Assembly (NCBI GenBank): GCA_963678275.1
Contig: OY782765.1
Location: 4,774,001 to 4,838,000, forward strand
Source of the DNA: G963677445 sp963678275
GTDB lineage: Bacteria > Bacteroidota > Ignavibacteria > Ignavibacteriales > Melioribacteraceae
DNA length: 64,000 nt
Reading direction: 5' to 3'
Shown: piece after piece, positions 1 through 8,669 of the stretch
How positions within the stretch are numbered: position 1 is the first letter of the stretch
Layout of the letters: each line of letters starts with the position of its first letter
Notes under the pieces: model-generated
Seen by the model: only the letters and a program-made list of their open reading frames with translations
What the model was told of the DNA's origin: nothing
Database searches by the model: none
Program-made: the position numbers and the translations under genes

Positions 1-3000
1 GGGCTCCGGCTTTTTCCAGTTCCGATTCGAGAAGTTTTATATCGGAATCGATTTTGCGGAGATCGTTAAGCAGGGCTTCAAGTTTGCCCGCGGCGGCGTC
101 ATACGATTTTTCGTATGTCACAGTCGGGGCGGCGGTTGTTGCCCATAAAGCGCCTGTAATCAGTTCGACACGGTCTCTTACCGAACTTGGAGCGCCCCCT
201 TCATAATGCCTGCGAAGACCGTCGCCATTAAGAGCGCGGTTAAATTCTTCAAGACTTTTTTCAATTGCCAGAACCTTGTTATATGTTTCAACAGGAACGC
301 CGGCTGATTCGAAAACAGCGTTCTTAAAATATTTAAGTTTGTCAACGAGTTCATCGCGGTAAGCGTCTGTGCCTGTAATGGCCCGTGTAAGCTCAGCCGT
401 TTTTTTGTTGAACGCGTTCAGGGCCGCCATATCTGTTGCCGGGAGCGTTGTTATACCCAAAGGCTCGCATGTAAATTCCTGCGGAGGCGCAAGTTCGGTG
501 AAAATTCCATCAACAAATTTACTCATCGAAACTTTATATTTGCCCGGAACAGCCATATAACCCAGGTCAGGTTCCGCCCAGGGAATTGAGGAATCGAATG
601 CCTTAAGGGAAATCGGTTTAGGCACGCCATGTCTGAAATCCCATACTACTCTCTGAAGGCCTGCGTTGATACTTTTTTTAATTTTTCTTACAACGTTGCC
701 CTGCATATCGGTAATTGTGAAAAGAAGATAAGCGTCGGGCTGGTCAGCTTCAGCGCGTAATGTTTCATAATCGGGGAAGTCAATATCTTTGTTATCCTCC
801 TGCGCTTTCTTTTCTCTTTCGCGGCGAAGGTCTTTGAGAGATTTATGTCCATCTTTCAGATAATAGGTAAAAACAGCCCCGACAGGAGGATTTTCGGCGG
901 AATAAAAACCGGCGCCCATAAATCCTACTCCTCCAAATCCGAATGGATCGGACTGCAGAAACATCTTCGCTGTTTTAATCGGGAAAATATGGGCTTCCTT
1001 ATTGATCGTTTCTTTTGAAAGATAACGCAGGGGAGTGTAGTCATCAATAATATATACTCCGCGTCCGAAAGTCGAAACCACCAGGTCATTTTCTTCCCGC
1101 TGAATTTCCAGATCATAAGTGATCATTTTCGGGATTCCCGCTTTAAGCCGCAGCCAGCTTTCGCCGCCGTCATTGGTGAAAAATACGCCAAACTGTGTGC
1201 CGACAAAAAGCAGATCGGGATTAACATGATCCTCGGCTATCGCGTATGTGCTTCCTCTTTCAGGCAGATCACTATTGATGTAATTCCAGGTTTTGCCGCC
1301 GTCGTCGGTTTTGAGCAGGTAAGGTTTGTAATCTCCGTCAATGAAATTTTGTCCGGCCGCGTATGCTATAAGTTTGTTGTGGGCTGAGGCGCACATATTA
1401 TGAATACGGGCATATTCGGGATATCCTTCCGGCAGTTCAGCCCTGCCCCAGGTTTTGCCACCGTCGGCGGTATAATGAATCAGACCGTCGCCTGAACCGG
1501 TATATAAAATATTGGGATCGAGGGGTGATTCGGCGATGCTGGCGATAATTCCCATATTTCCTTTCGAGGCCAGATCATCCTTGCTCCAGCTTCTACCCAT
1601 AAGTTTCATAATGTTTTCAGGAACGCCCCGTGTAAGATCACCGCTGATCTCCTCCCATGAGCTACCCTGGTCGGTGGTTTTTAACAGTTTATGGCTTCCG
1701 AAATATAAAGTTTTGTGATCATGTTTTGAGATTAACAGGGCCGCGTCCCAGTCAAAGCGATAGGCGGTGTCGGCGAAGTCCTGCGGTTTAATATAGAGTC
1801 TTTCACCACTTTTTTTATCGTAACGGTAAAGACCGCCATACTGGTACTGCGCATAAAGAATATTAGGATCTTTCCAGTCCACCTGTGTCTGGAAACCATC
1901 TCCCGAAACTGTGAATATCCAGTCCTGGTTGGTAATTCCTGCAGAGCTTATTGTGCGTGACGGCCCGCCAAGGCTGTTGTTATCCTGTGTGCCTATATAT
2001 ACGTTGTAAAAAGGTTTCGCGTTATCAGTTGTAACTTTATATACTTCGGTGATCGGGATGTTGCTTTTGAAATCCCAGTTGGCCCCTTTATCGAATGACT
2101 CATACATACCGCCGTCACAGCCGACAATGAGATGGCGGTTATCGGTCGGGTCAATCCACATGCAATGGTTATCCACATGTTTTTTATCCTCGCCCACATT
2201 CTGCCATGTTTTGCCGAAGTCATCCGAATATTTCAGGAAAACATCCATGCTGTATATTCTGTTAACCATCACCGGATCACAATAAATTTTCTGGAAGTAA
2301 AACTTATAGGCCGATGTATAGCCCCCCTGTTTTGTCCAGCTCGCGCCCCGGTCGGTGCTGTGGTATAAGCCTCCCCCTTCACTCGCTTCGACGATAAGAT
2401 AAAGATGATCGGGATTGACAGGGGATATCGCCATGCCTGTCCTGCCGATATCTGCCGAGGGAAGTCCGTTGGTGAGTTTATCCCAGGTGTCGCCGCCATC
2501 TGTGGATTTATAGATCGCGCTTTCAGGGCCTCCCCATACGGCGGTATAAAGTTTTCGCATCCTCTGGTGGGCTACGGCGTAAACTATTTCGGGGTGGCGG
2601 GGATCGATATGAACCTGGTAACATCCGGTGTATTTGCTTATCTTAAGCACATTCTCCCAGGTTTTACCTCCATCTTTTGTTCTGAATATACCACGGTCGC
2701 CCCCTTCCCTGCGGAGGGGACCCATAGCTGCCGCGAATACAATATCGGAATTTTCGGGATTGATTGCCATGCCGCCGATATGCTCCGATTCTTTCAGACC
2801 CATATTCTCCCAGCTTTTACCGCCATCCTCACTTTTATAGACGCCGTCTCCATAACCGGAATTATTGTGGTTGCTGCTCTCACCGGTTCCAACCCAGATT
2901 ACATTTGTATTATTGGGATCAATTCTCACAGCGCCAATAGCGTAGGCTCCCTGGTTATCGAATACCGGTTCGAAAGTATTGCCGTTATTTGTGGTTTTCC

Positions 3001-3226
3001 AGAGGGAACCATCGCCGACACCGATAAAATAAATGGAATGGTCGTCGGGGTTAACCGCGATATCACGCACCCGTCCGCCAGTGACAGCAGGACCGATGCC
3101 GCGGAATTTTAATCCGCTGATTGAGATATCCTTAAGAGTTTTTTCCTTTTTTTCCTCTTCAGCAAATAAAACCACCGAGAGAGAAAGCAATAAAATAATT
3201 AGAAAATTGAATGATATTTTTTTCAT
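1..3226 (-). CDS. Exported Asp-box (BNR/VPS10-like) beta-propeller protein, partial
   Basis: The reading frame is open from an ATG at 3226 down to base 1 with no stop, so the C-terminus lies outside the window (at least 1,075 codons). The N-terminus is a signal peptide (MKKISFNFLIILLLSLSVVL, then FAEEE). From about residue 45 the protein contains roughly eleven Asp-box motifs of the S/T-x-D-x-G-x-T/S-W type, such as KSEDGGKSWEN, RTKDGGKTWEN and KTDDGGKTWNY. These are typical of sialidase/sortilin-like propellers often labelled glycosyl hydrolase BNR repeat. The last ~300 residues lack Asp boxes and become helical and charged. I see no catalytic residues that would prove a hydrolase, so an exported binding or scaffold protein is equally possible. 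It is transcribed away from the kinase gene at 4137, leaving a long divergent intergenic region. Confidence 0.85.
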   Translation of the reverse strand, partial: MKKISFNFLIILLLSLSVVLFAEEEKKEKTLKDISISGLKFRGIGPAVTGGRVRDIAVNPDDHSIYFIGVGDGSLWKTTNNGNTFEPVFDNQGAYAIGAVRIDPNNTNVIWVGTGESSNHNNSGYGDGVYKSEDGGKSWENMGLKESEHIGGMAINPENSDIVFAAAMGPLRREGGDRGIFRTKDGGKTWENVLKISKYTGCYQVHIDPRHPEIVYAVAHQRMRKLYTAVWGGPESAIYKSTDGGDTWDKLTNGLPSADIGRTGMAISPVNPDHLYLIVEASEGGGLYHSTDRGASWTKQGGYTSAYKFYFQKIYCDPVMVNRIYSMDVFLKYSDDFGKTWQNVGEDKKHVDNHCMWIDPTDNRHLIVGCDGGMYESFDKGANWDFKSNIPITEVYKVTTDNAKPFYNVYIGTQDNNSLGGPSRTISSAGITNQDWIFTVSGDGFQTQVDWKDPNILYAQYQYGGLYRYDKKSGERLYIKPQDFADTAYRFDWDAALLISKHDHKTLYFGSHKLLKTTDQGSSWEEISGDLTRGVPENIMKLMGRSWSKDDLASKGNMGIIASIAESPLDPNILYTGSGDGLIHYTADGGKTWGRAELPEGYPEYARIHNMCASAHNKLIAYAAGQNFIDGDYKPYLLKTDDGGKTWNYINSDLPERGSTYAIAEDHVNPDLLFVGTQFGVFFTNDGGESWLRLKAGIPKMITYDLEIQREENDLVVSTFGRGVYIIDDYTPLRYLSKETINKEAHIFPIKTAKMFLQSDPFGFGGVGFMGAGFYSAENPPVGAVFTYYLKDGHKSLKDLRREREKKAQEDNKDIDFPDYETLRAEADQPDAYLLFTITDMQGNVVRKIKKSINAGLQRVVWDFRHGVPKPISLKAFDSSIPWAEPDLGYMAVPGKYKVSMSKFVDGIFTELAPPQEFTCEPLGITTLPATDMAALNAFNKKTAELTRAITGTDAYRDELVDKLKYFKNAVFESAGVPVETYNKVLAIEKSLEEFNRALNGDGLRRHYEGGAPSSVRDRVELITGALWATTAAPTVTYEKSYDAAAGKLEALLNDLRKIDSDIKLLESELEKAGA

Positions 3227-3491
3227 ATATGCCTTTCCTGAATTTATTGGTCGGGATAAAAAAGTGTCCCTTGAAATAATTTAGTGTCCAAAAATAAAAA
3301 TTTATTCTTACTCCTAAGCCGGTGGAGCCAGATAAAAAATGAATCAGAAAAAAGAATCGTACTCGTTCTCGCACTTCATAGACTGGCAAGCCAGAAACAC
3401 TGAACCTGTCCGGTAGCTGAGCGGAGTCGAAGCTACCGCCGCTGGTTTCGATCCGCCGCGGCGGACTTACCACCGGCTGTGTTCATGAGAA

Positions 3492-3530
3492 TTTTTGCTA
3501 TTTTGCGTAGAATTTAACTTCTTACGGAGT
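3492..3530 (-). repeat. Dispersed core repeat (block A), reverse copy
   Basis: Read on the minus strand it gives ACTCCGTAAGAAGTTAAATT followed by CTACGCAAAATAGCAAAAAT. This matches the block seen at 8140, 43761, 44020, 44238 and 44461. It sits in intergenic DNA next to a CTGGC/GCCAG hairpin and ACGAG-rich sequence, the same companions as at the other copies. Confidence 0.75.
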
Positions 3531-4015
3531 ACTCGTATTCCCTAACTCACAGGTCATTCGAGAACGAGGACGATTATGAGTACCCGAAAGAATCAGACTA
3601 ATTCACCAAATAAAAACGACCTGTTAACTTCCTTTGGCGCGTCAGTTATTCTATCAAAATATGATATTCTATACTACAATATGTCATTACGATATTTTAA
3701 ATTGATTTTCTCCTGAAATTAATCATAAACCGGACAAAATGACAATATTTTTTAGACGACAGAGCGAATAAAATGTTTAATAATAATCGTGAATAATTTG
3801 GCGACTAAATGACAGTTTTTGATACTCTCCTCTTTTCATGGGTAATCCGGTTGACTTTATATTATCCATTCCTTTCATAGCTGGTAACCTGAATTTTGAG
3901 AAAGTTTTTTGAACATCTCTTCATTTTTATTTGCGGAATAGAACGAATTTTATTATTTTGTGTTCGTTCTATGTTCTGTGGGGTTATTTGCTGTGGGAAT
4001 AATGAAACTCACGCG

Positions 4016-4037
4016 ATATATCCGGGCCGGGATATAT
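4016..4037. promoter_or_regulatory. Perfect 8-bp inverted repeat upstream of sensor kinase
   Basis: ATATATCC and GGATATAT are separated by GGGCCG, about 100 bp upstream of the kinase start. It could be an operator or a small hairpin in the leader. Nothing else in the window repeats it, so its role is only inferred from position. Confidence 0.3.
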
Positions 4038-4136
4038 GGTGATAGCGTAAAGTTTCATTGCTTTTTTAAGGCGGGAAGCAATATTCTGTTGTAGAATTAA
4101 ATAGACAATTTCAAAAAAAACTGAAAAGTGAAAAAA

Positions 4137-5801
4137 ATGGTGAGAATTTCTATATATAAAAAATTTCCCGTTTTACTAATTATCGGCTTATTTCTGTTTC
4201 AGGCTGTAATTCACGCGCAGAAGGCAGAGCGGGCAAATCGAACAATAGTATATGCCGGTGATAAAAACTTTTATCCGTTTGAATATCTGGATGATTCGGG
4301 AAAACCTGCCGGATTTTTTATCGATCTTCTTAGGGAAATAAGCAAAAAAACAAATATTAAAATAGAAGTGGAATTAAAGAAGTGGAGCCATGTAATAACA
4401 GGATTGAAAGAACATAAAAAGTATGATCTGGCGGCGGTATATTTTTCTAATGAACGGGCCGAATTTTTAGATTTTGGAAATCCTCTTTTTCTTACCTATG
4501 ATTTTCTTATACTGAACAAAAATTCCAATAATATTACTGATATTTCGGAACTTGTAAGTCATGAAGTGCTGGTGGAAAAAGGAGGCTGGAGCGCTGATTA
4601 TATTCGTATGAATCTGCCCAGTATAAAAATAGTTGAGGTAACATCGGAGCCGGAGGCGTTAAAACTTGTTAACGAGGAAAAATATGATTATGCCATAGTA
4701 AATTATTCAACGGCCCTGGGAAACATAAAAAGGCTCAATCTGAAAAATGTTTTTCCGGCCACAGTTATAATCGCTCCGAGGGAATATGGTTTTGCCACAC
4801 CAGCAGGGGATACTCTGCTAATCTCAGCAATAAACGAAGCGGTTGATTCTCTCAAAAAAGAGGGAGTATACAGCGCTCTTTACAAAAAATGGTTTTTGCA
4901 TGATGAATCAAAAGAAAAATATGCCTCATATCTGAAATGGACTATATTCGGTATTCTCACGCTTATCCTGCTGGCGACCCTGGTATTTATCTGGAATATG
5001 GCGCTGAAGAAAAAGGTACGGCAGAAAACCGCCGAATTAACCAGTGAATTACAGAAAAGAATACTCGCTGAAAAAAAACTGAATAAATCGAAAGCGGAAT
5101 TGGAGAGACTCAGCCGAATTAAAACGGAGTTTATATCGCAGATGTCCCATGAGATTCGCACCCCGATAAATATTATTGAAACGGCCTATTCTTTGCTCGG
5201 TGAAGAGATTAGCGCTGAATCAGATGAAGATACATCAACCCTTATTGATTCGATAAACTGCGCTACCAGACGTCTGACAAGGACGATTGATCTGCTGATA
5301 AACTTTTCTGAAGCTAAATGCGGCACATACAATACGAATAAGAAGGAGCTGGATATTGAAGAGGATATACTTAACCGGCTGATAAGAGAATATATGTTTG
5401 AGGCAAAAAGGAAAAATATTGAGTTTAACAAAACTATAAAGGCTCAGAATCGTAACATTTACGCGGATGAATATTCTGTTACGCAGATTTTTTCAAATCT
5501 TATTGATAACGCTTTCAAATTTACCAATGAAGGAAGTGTTAATATAATTGTCGCCGAAAAAGAAGAGGGACTGGCGGTATCTGTGGAGGATACCGGAATA
5601 GGAATATCTGAAGAATATCTGCCCGATTTGTTCAAACCTTTCACTCAGCAACAGCAGGGTTATACAAGGAGTTATGACGGCAATGGCCTGGGATTAAGTC
5701 TGACTAAAAAATATTGTAAAATCAATGACGCCAGAATAAAGGTTAAATCAAAGGTGGGCGCAGGAACAAAGTTTACTGTGATTTTCGGGAGTAGTCATTA
5801 A
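4137..5801 (+). CDS. Sensor histidine kinase with periplasmic SBP_bac_3-like sensor domain
   Basis: Predicted inner-membrane hybrid-less histidine kinase of about 554 aa. After a signal peptide (ending near HAQ) residues ~35-255 form a periplasmic amino-acid-binding-protein-like domain (YPFEYLDDSGKPAGFFIDLL is typical of the BvgS/EvgS sensor type). One transmembrane helix (YLKWTIFGILTLILLATLV) and a coiled coil follow. The HisKA box is FISQMSHEIRTP with the phospho-acceptor His at about residue 338, then an HATPase domain with N-box (IFSNLIDNAFKF), DTGIGIS and GNGLGLSL. There is no receiver domain and no response regulator next to it, so it is an orphan kinase. Its catalytic core closely resembles that of the PAS kinase at 47081. 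An in-frame GTG at 4128 is an alternative start; neither has a clear ribosome binding site. Confidence 0.88.
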   Translation: MVRISIYKKFPVLLIIGLFLFQAVIHAQKAERANRTIVYAGDKNFYPFEYLDDSGKPAGFFIDLLREISKKTNIKIEVELKKWSHVITGLKEHKKYDLAAVYFSNERAEFLDFGNPLFLTYDFLILNKNSNNITDISELVSHEVLVEKGGWSADYIRMNLPSIKIVEVTSEPEALKLVNEEKYDYAIVNYSTALGNIKRLNLKNVFPATVIIAPREYGFATPAGDTLLISAINEAVDSLKKEGVYSALYKKWFLHDESKEKYASYLKWTIFGILTLILLATLVFIWNMALKKKVRQKTAELTSELQKRILAEKKLNKSKAELERLSRIKTEFISQMSHEIRTPINIIETAYSLLGEEISAESDEDTSTLIDSINCATRRLTRTIDLLINFSEAKCGTYNTNKKELDIEEDILNRLIREYMFEAKRKNIEFNKTIKAQNRNIYADEYSVTQIFSNLIDNAFKFTNEGSVNIIVAEKEEGLAVSVEDTGIGISEEYLPDLFKPFTQQQQGYTRSYDGNGLGLSLTKKYCKINDARIKVKSKVGAGTKFTVIFGSSH

Positions 5802-5860
5802 AATCAGGAAATTGAGCAAATCCTTTAATCATGACCCAAGATAACAGAACGAAAAAATGA

Positions 5861-6169
5861 CTACAACAGAGTTTTATAATTTCTCGCACCATGCAGAATT
5901 CTATGCACCAGAATCACACGTTCTTCAATAGTGTAAAAGATTATGTAATTCTGAACAATCAGGTATCTGTAACCCAGGGTTCTGATATCCTCATCCCCGG
6001 GGATCCTGCCAGGTTCGGGATTCTCAGAAAGAAGAAGTAAATCATTTTCAATTCTGTCGGCCATCTCCACGGCGGCAACAGGATTGTCGGCGGCAATATA
6101 TGTTACAATCTCGGTAAAATCTTCCTCCGCGGCTTTTAATAACCGGACCTCGTATTTATTATCCGCCAT
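5861..6169 (-). CDS. RelE/ParE-family toxin of a type II toxin-antitoxin system
   Basis: 102 aa, the usual size for the family. The sequence follows the RelE/ParE pattern: an N-terminal amphipathic start with LLKAAEEDFTEIVTYIA, a middle NPEPGRIPGDEDIRTLGYRY, and the C-terminal strand pair IIFYTIEERVILVHRILHGA ending in RNYKTLL. Members are ribosome-dependent mRNA interferases or gyrase poisons; which applies here cannot be read from sequence, although the family resemblance is nearer ParE. It overlaps the upstream antitoxin gene by 11 bp, so translation is coupled and the antitoxin is made first. Convergent with the kinase gene. Confidence 0.88.
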   Translation of the reverse strand: MADNKYEVRLLKAAEEDFTEIVTYIAADNPVAAVEMADRIENDLLLLSENPEPGRIPGDEDIRTLGYRYLIVQNYIIFYTIEERVILVHRILHGARNYKTLL

Positions 6170-6428
6170 TAATACTATTTCTGATATTTGTCATTACATC
6201 CTTAAGCGATCTGCCGTTATCTCCCTCTGATTTCTGCTTGCGAGCGACAGACAATTTTGCTAACAGATCAAGTTTTAACTGCAAATTGGAATAGTGGGCC
6301 ATTGACATGACTACCAGGTCACCGGTTCCATTTTTCGTAATAAAAATCGGTTCATTGGTTTCATGAGCCAGCTCGGAAATTTCATTGGATTTATTACGCA
6401 AATCCGATATTGGTTTTATTATTGGCAT
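6159..6428 (-). CDS. Phd/YefM-family antitoxin
   Basis: 89 aa from the ATG at 6428 (a TTG at 6455 is also in frame but lies inside the likely operator). MPIIKPISDLRNKSNEISEL is the DNA-binding N-terminal module of Phd/YefM antitoxins. The middle carries ITKNGTGDLVVMSMAHYSNL, the signature strand-helix of that family. The C-terminal third is polar and probably disordered until it binds the toxin encoded immediately downstream. A palindrome overlapping the -10 region supports autoregulation by the antitoxin or the complex. Confidence 0.88.
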   Translation of the reverse strand: MPIIKPISDLRNKSNEISELAHETNEPIFITKNGTGDLVVMSMAHYSNLQLKLDLLAKLSVARKQKSEGDNGRSLKDVMTNIRNSINGG

Positions 6429-6447
6429 GGTATAAATTTCCTGTCTT

Positions 6448-6478
6448 TTTATCAAAATTATATCAATTTTATGATAAA
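6448..6478 (-). promoter_or_regulatory. Palindromic operator/promoter of the toxin-antitoxin operon
   Basis: TTTATCAAAATT (6448-6459) and AATTTTATGATAAA (6465-6478) form a near-perfect inverted repeat, one arm having a TA insertion. On the minus strand a TATAAT (6462-6457) sits in the centre, with TTGCAT (6483-6478) 15 nt upstream as a weak -35. The position, directly before the antitoxin ATG, is what is expected for an autorepressed toxin-antitoxin promoter. Confidence 0.55.
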
Positions 6479-6763
6479 TGCAAGGAGGGTTTTTTTCTGC
6501 AATTGTAATGGTTCATTTTTCGTAAATTAAAATCACAGGAATGTTCCTTGGCGTTTAGATTCAATAACATACTCAAATGCTGGCAAAGAGTCTTTAAAAA
6601 TCAAGCTCATCCTTTAATCATGGTTCAAGACGATGTATGGACTATACTATTTCTGAATTCCGTCATGGAACATTAGCCGCCCAGGTAGTTTATAAAGAGG
6701 TAGTAATAAAATCACGGCCGGTAAAATCATCCGGGGACTTACAATAAGATAAGGGAATTCAAG
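6479..6763. other. Intergenic stretch with a possible 36-aa ORF
   Basis: An ATG at 6637 opens a 36-codon frame to 6747 (MDYTISEFRHGTLAAQVVYK and on) with no good ribosome binding site. It may be the remnant of a larger gene or chance. The phrase CCTTTAATCATG near 6610 also occurs at 5822 downstream of the kinase, hinting at a small local duplication. Confidence 0.25.
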
Positions 6764-7123
6764 ATGGAAAAGGTGAATGTTTTTGAAAAGTTTGAAAAAC
6801 TGGATACTTATTGGAGTCCCGGAATAATCGCCGCGCTAAATAATTATCATATAAAACTGGTCAAAGTGAAAGGGGAATTTGTCTGGCACAAGCATGAAGA
6901 CACTGATGAAATGTTTTTTGTGATTGAAGGATGTTTGAAGATATTACTCCGGGACCGGGAAATAACATTAGAAAAGGGTGAAATGTTCATCGTTCCGAAA
7001 GGTACTGAACACAAACCTGTAGCTGAAACTGAATGCAGGGTAATGCTGATAGAACCGGAAGGTGTAGTCAATACAGGAGAAGCCGGGGGAGAATTGACGG
7101 CTGATAATAACAGATGGATATGA
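6764..7123 (+). CDS. Small cupin-domain protein
   Basis: 119 aa single-cupin protein. The first cupin motif is GEFVWHKHEDTDEMFFVIEG (metal-binding His, His and Glu positions) and the second is KGEMFIVPKGTEHKPVAE. Small cupins of this mannose-6-phosphate-isomerase-like group bind a divalent metal or small ligand; the substrate is unknown. The start is the ATG at 6764 preceded by AAGG. It lies upstream of the exported protein at 7195 in the same direction, but 70 bp apart, so co-transcription is possible and not proven. Confidence 0.85.
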   Translation: MEKVNVFEKFEKLDTYWSPGIIAALNNYHIKLVKVKGEFVWHKHEDTDEMFFVIEGCLKILLRDREITLEKGEMFIVPKGTEHKPVAETECRVMLIEPEGVVNTGEAGGELTADNNRWI

Positions 7124-7194
7124 AAACCCTGTTTTGTCAAAAAAAATGAATTGTGTATTTTTCCCACAGTTAAAAATAATATTTGGAAAATGAA

Positions 7195-8043
7195 ATGAAT
7201 CTGGCAAAAACATTTTTGCTTACAACTCTGTTTTCTCTTCCATTGTTTTCGCAGAGTTATGATATAAGGTTTATATCGGATGGTGAAGAAGGCCTCGAAA
7301 AACTGGTGGAATTACAGCCTGAGATAAAAGATATTCATCCTCTTCTGGAAACGTTCCAGCCGGTGGCAATTGTTGATGATGATATGTATTATATTTTTGA
7401 TTATGATTCCTATAGCGGGAAATATATGTTTCAGAAAAAAGAGCAGACAAGTTTTTCAGTGCCCCCGGGCATAAGAGCTTCCTTTCCCCTTTCAGCTTAT
7501 TACGGCAGACCGACATGTGTTGTAACAATGGACGTTTTTGATTTTGAGGATGGGTATGTTTCCATCTTTCATGAGTTTGTGCATTGTTTCCTTTTTAATA
7601 CTGTCGAAACCGAAATTAAACAGCAGCTTGAAGTTTACCAGACTGAAACGGCAAACAACAATTACCAGTGGGAAGATAATTTTAATTTTCCTTATGACAG
7701 TTTAAAATTTTCCGCTAATTACGATTCACTTATCACAGCTCTTGACAGCGGCTGGACAGATAAAGTGACTCTATTCCGGAAAGCTCTCAAAGATACACTG
7801 AGCAATACTGAATATGAATATATGTGCTGGCAGGAATGGAAAGAAGGATTCGGAAGGGAGATTGAAAATAAAATATTTACGCGCCTCGGTTATCCTGAAA
7901 ATGATTTTGGCAATGAAAAACCATATAACAGGTTGTCATTTCATTACACCGGCGAAAAAATCATCGAATTAATAATTGCCGCGAAACCTGAACTTTATAC
8001 CGATCTGAAGGCACTTTTCAGCGCGATACTGAATTTTTATTAA
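7195..8043 (+). CDS. Exported protein with HExxH motif (putative metallopeptidase)
   Basis: 282 aa. The chosen ATG at 7195 follows a GGA-rich element; a TTG at 7183 is also in frame. MNLAKTFLLTTLFSLPLFSQ is a signal peptide. At about residue 130 the motif FHEFVHCFLF matches the HExxH zinc-protease signature, and a second acidic region (EYEYMCWQEWKEGFGREIEN) could supply the third ligand. I do not recognise the family. The gene is followed by a repeat element and not by another gene, so the context gives no functional hint. Confidence 0.6.
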   Translation: MNLAKTFLLTTLFSLPLFSQSYDIRFISDGEEGLEKLVELQPEIKDIHPLLETFQPVAIVDDDMYYIFDYDSYSGKYMFQKKEQTSFSVPPGIRASFPLSAYYGRPTCVVTMDVFDFEDGYVSIFHEFVHCFLFNTVETEIKQQLEVYQTETANNNYQWEDNFNFPYDSLKFSANYDSLITALDSGWTDKVTLFRKALKDTLSNTEYEYMCWQEWKEGFGREIENKIFTRLGYPENDFGNEKPYNRLSFHYTGEKIIELIIAAKPELYTDLKALFSAILNFY

Positions 8044-8139
8044 TATAGAAGCGATCAGGGCAGAACCAAAAAGAAGCCCGGGAAAAAACGTACTCCTTCT
8101 CGTAATTGTTCTCTATTATTCTCCGGGAATTATTCGAGT

Positions 8140-8180
8140 ACTCCGTAAGGAGTCAAATTCTACGCAAAATGGCAAGGTTT
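8140..8180 (+). repeat. Dispersed core repeat (block A)
   Basis: ACTCCGTAAGGAGTCAAATT followed by CTACGCAAAATGGCAAGGTTT. As in the copies at 24183, 24658 and 25133, it lies some 40-90 bp upstream of a cloverleaf-like element, so block A plus cloverleaf may move or spread as one unit. Confidence 0.8.
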
Positions 8181-8218
8181 TTCTAACAAGTATAAAGTTT
8201 TTTGGTTACTTGAGGCGG

Positions 8219-8377
8219 GTCCTCCCCCGACCTTCGGCAAAAGACGACCTGAGGCCACCCCCTCCGAAGGGGGACATTACGTCTTTTGTCCCCCTTTGCC
8301 CCGACAGTCCTTTTGTCGGGGATGCCTGTGGCAGAGGGGGTGGCAATGAAGCGCCTTTCTTCATTGACGGGGGAGGA
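8219..8377. repeat. Cloverleaf-like GC-rich inverted repeat element
   Basis: Outer arms GTCCTCCCCCG (8219-8229) and CGGGGGAGGA (8368-8377) enclose an inner pair of arms, CCACCCCCTCCGAAGGGGGAC and the complementary region ending AGAGGGGGTGG. A side hairpin, CAATGAAG-CGCCTTT-CTTCATTG, sits on the right arm, and the left arm has a different insert. The architecture matches the three copies at 24275, 24750 and 25225, but this copy is degenerate in the inner loop. Confidence 0.65.
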
Positions 8378-8669
8378 TATAACTTAGAAGTGTCACAAAA
8401 GGGGAATAATCAGGATAATATTGAAATTCTGGCTTGCCAGTTTATGATTACGAGTAACGCTTCGCTGGGAACGGGAAAGTGTTTTTTCATTACCCACTGG
8501 TTTTCATATAGAACCAAAATATTTATGATCTTACCCAAATAAATTCATCAGCTAAAATAGAAAAAACAATTTTTGCACAAAATATTTTTTGATAGTATCT
8601 TTGATTGAAACCTCAGTGGAAAATGTTAAGATAATTTTGGCCCATTAGAAAACCATCAGGAGAAAATTG

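Larger units (their letters stand above)
3227..4136. other. Divergent intergenic region, about 900 bp, no gene
   Basis: No convincing coding frame is present. The left half is repeat-derived: a GCCAG hairpin half near 3330, CTGGC-AA-GCCAG near 3386, stretches of the ACGAG/GTACTCG type, and a reverse-oriented copy of the 40 bp core repeat at 3492-3530. The right half (about 3600-4100) is AT-rich and must contain the promoter of the kinase gene, but no clear -35/-10 pair could be picked. Confidence 0.6.
8044..8669. other. Repeat-bearing intergenic region
   Basis: About 625 bp between two exported-protein genes. It contains ACTCCTTCTCGTAATTGTTC-type sequence, a forward block A copy (8140-8180), a cloverleaf-like GC-rich element (8219-8377) and a CTGGC-TT-GCCAG hairpin near 8431. 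The 110-codon frame at 8210 is an accident of the GC-rich element. Confidence 0.7.

Noticed and set aside
2405..3112. 235-codon plus-strand ORF
   Set aside because: It is antisense to the Asp-box propeller gene, whose frame shows clear repeated protein motifs over the same bases.
8210..8542. 110-codon ORF
   Set aside because: It is created by the GC-rich cloverleaf element and lacks any protein-like pattern.
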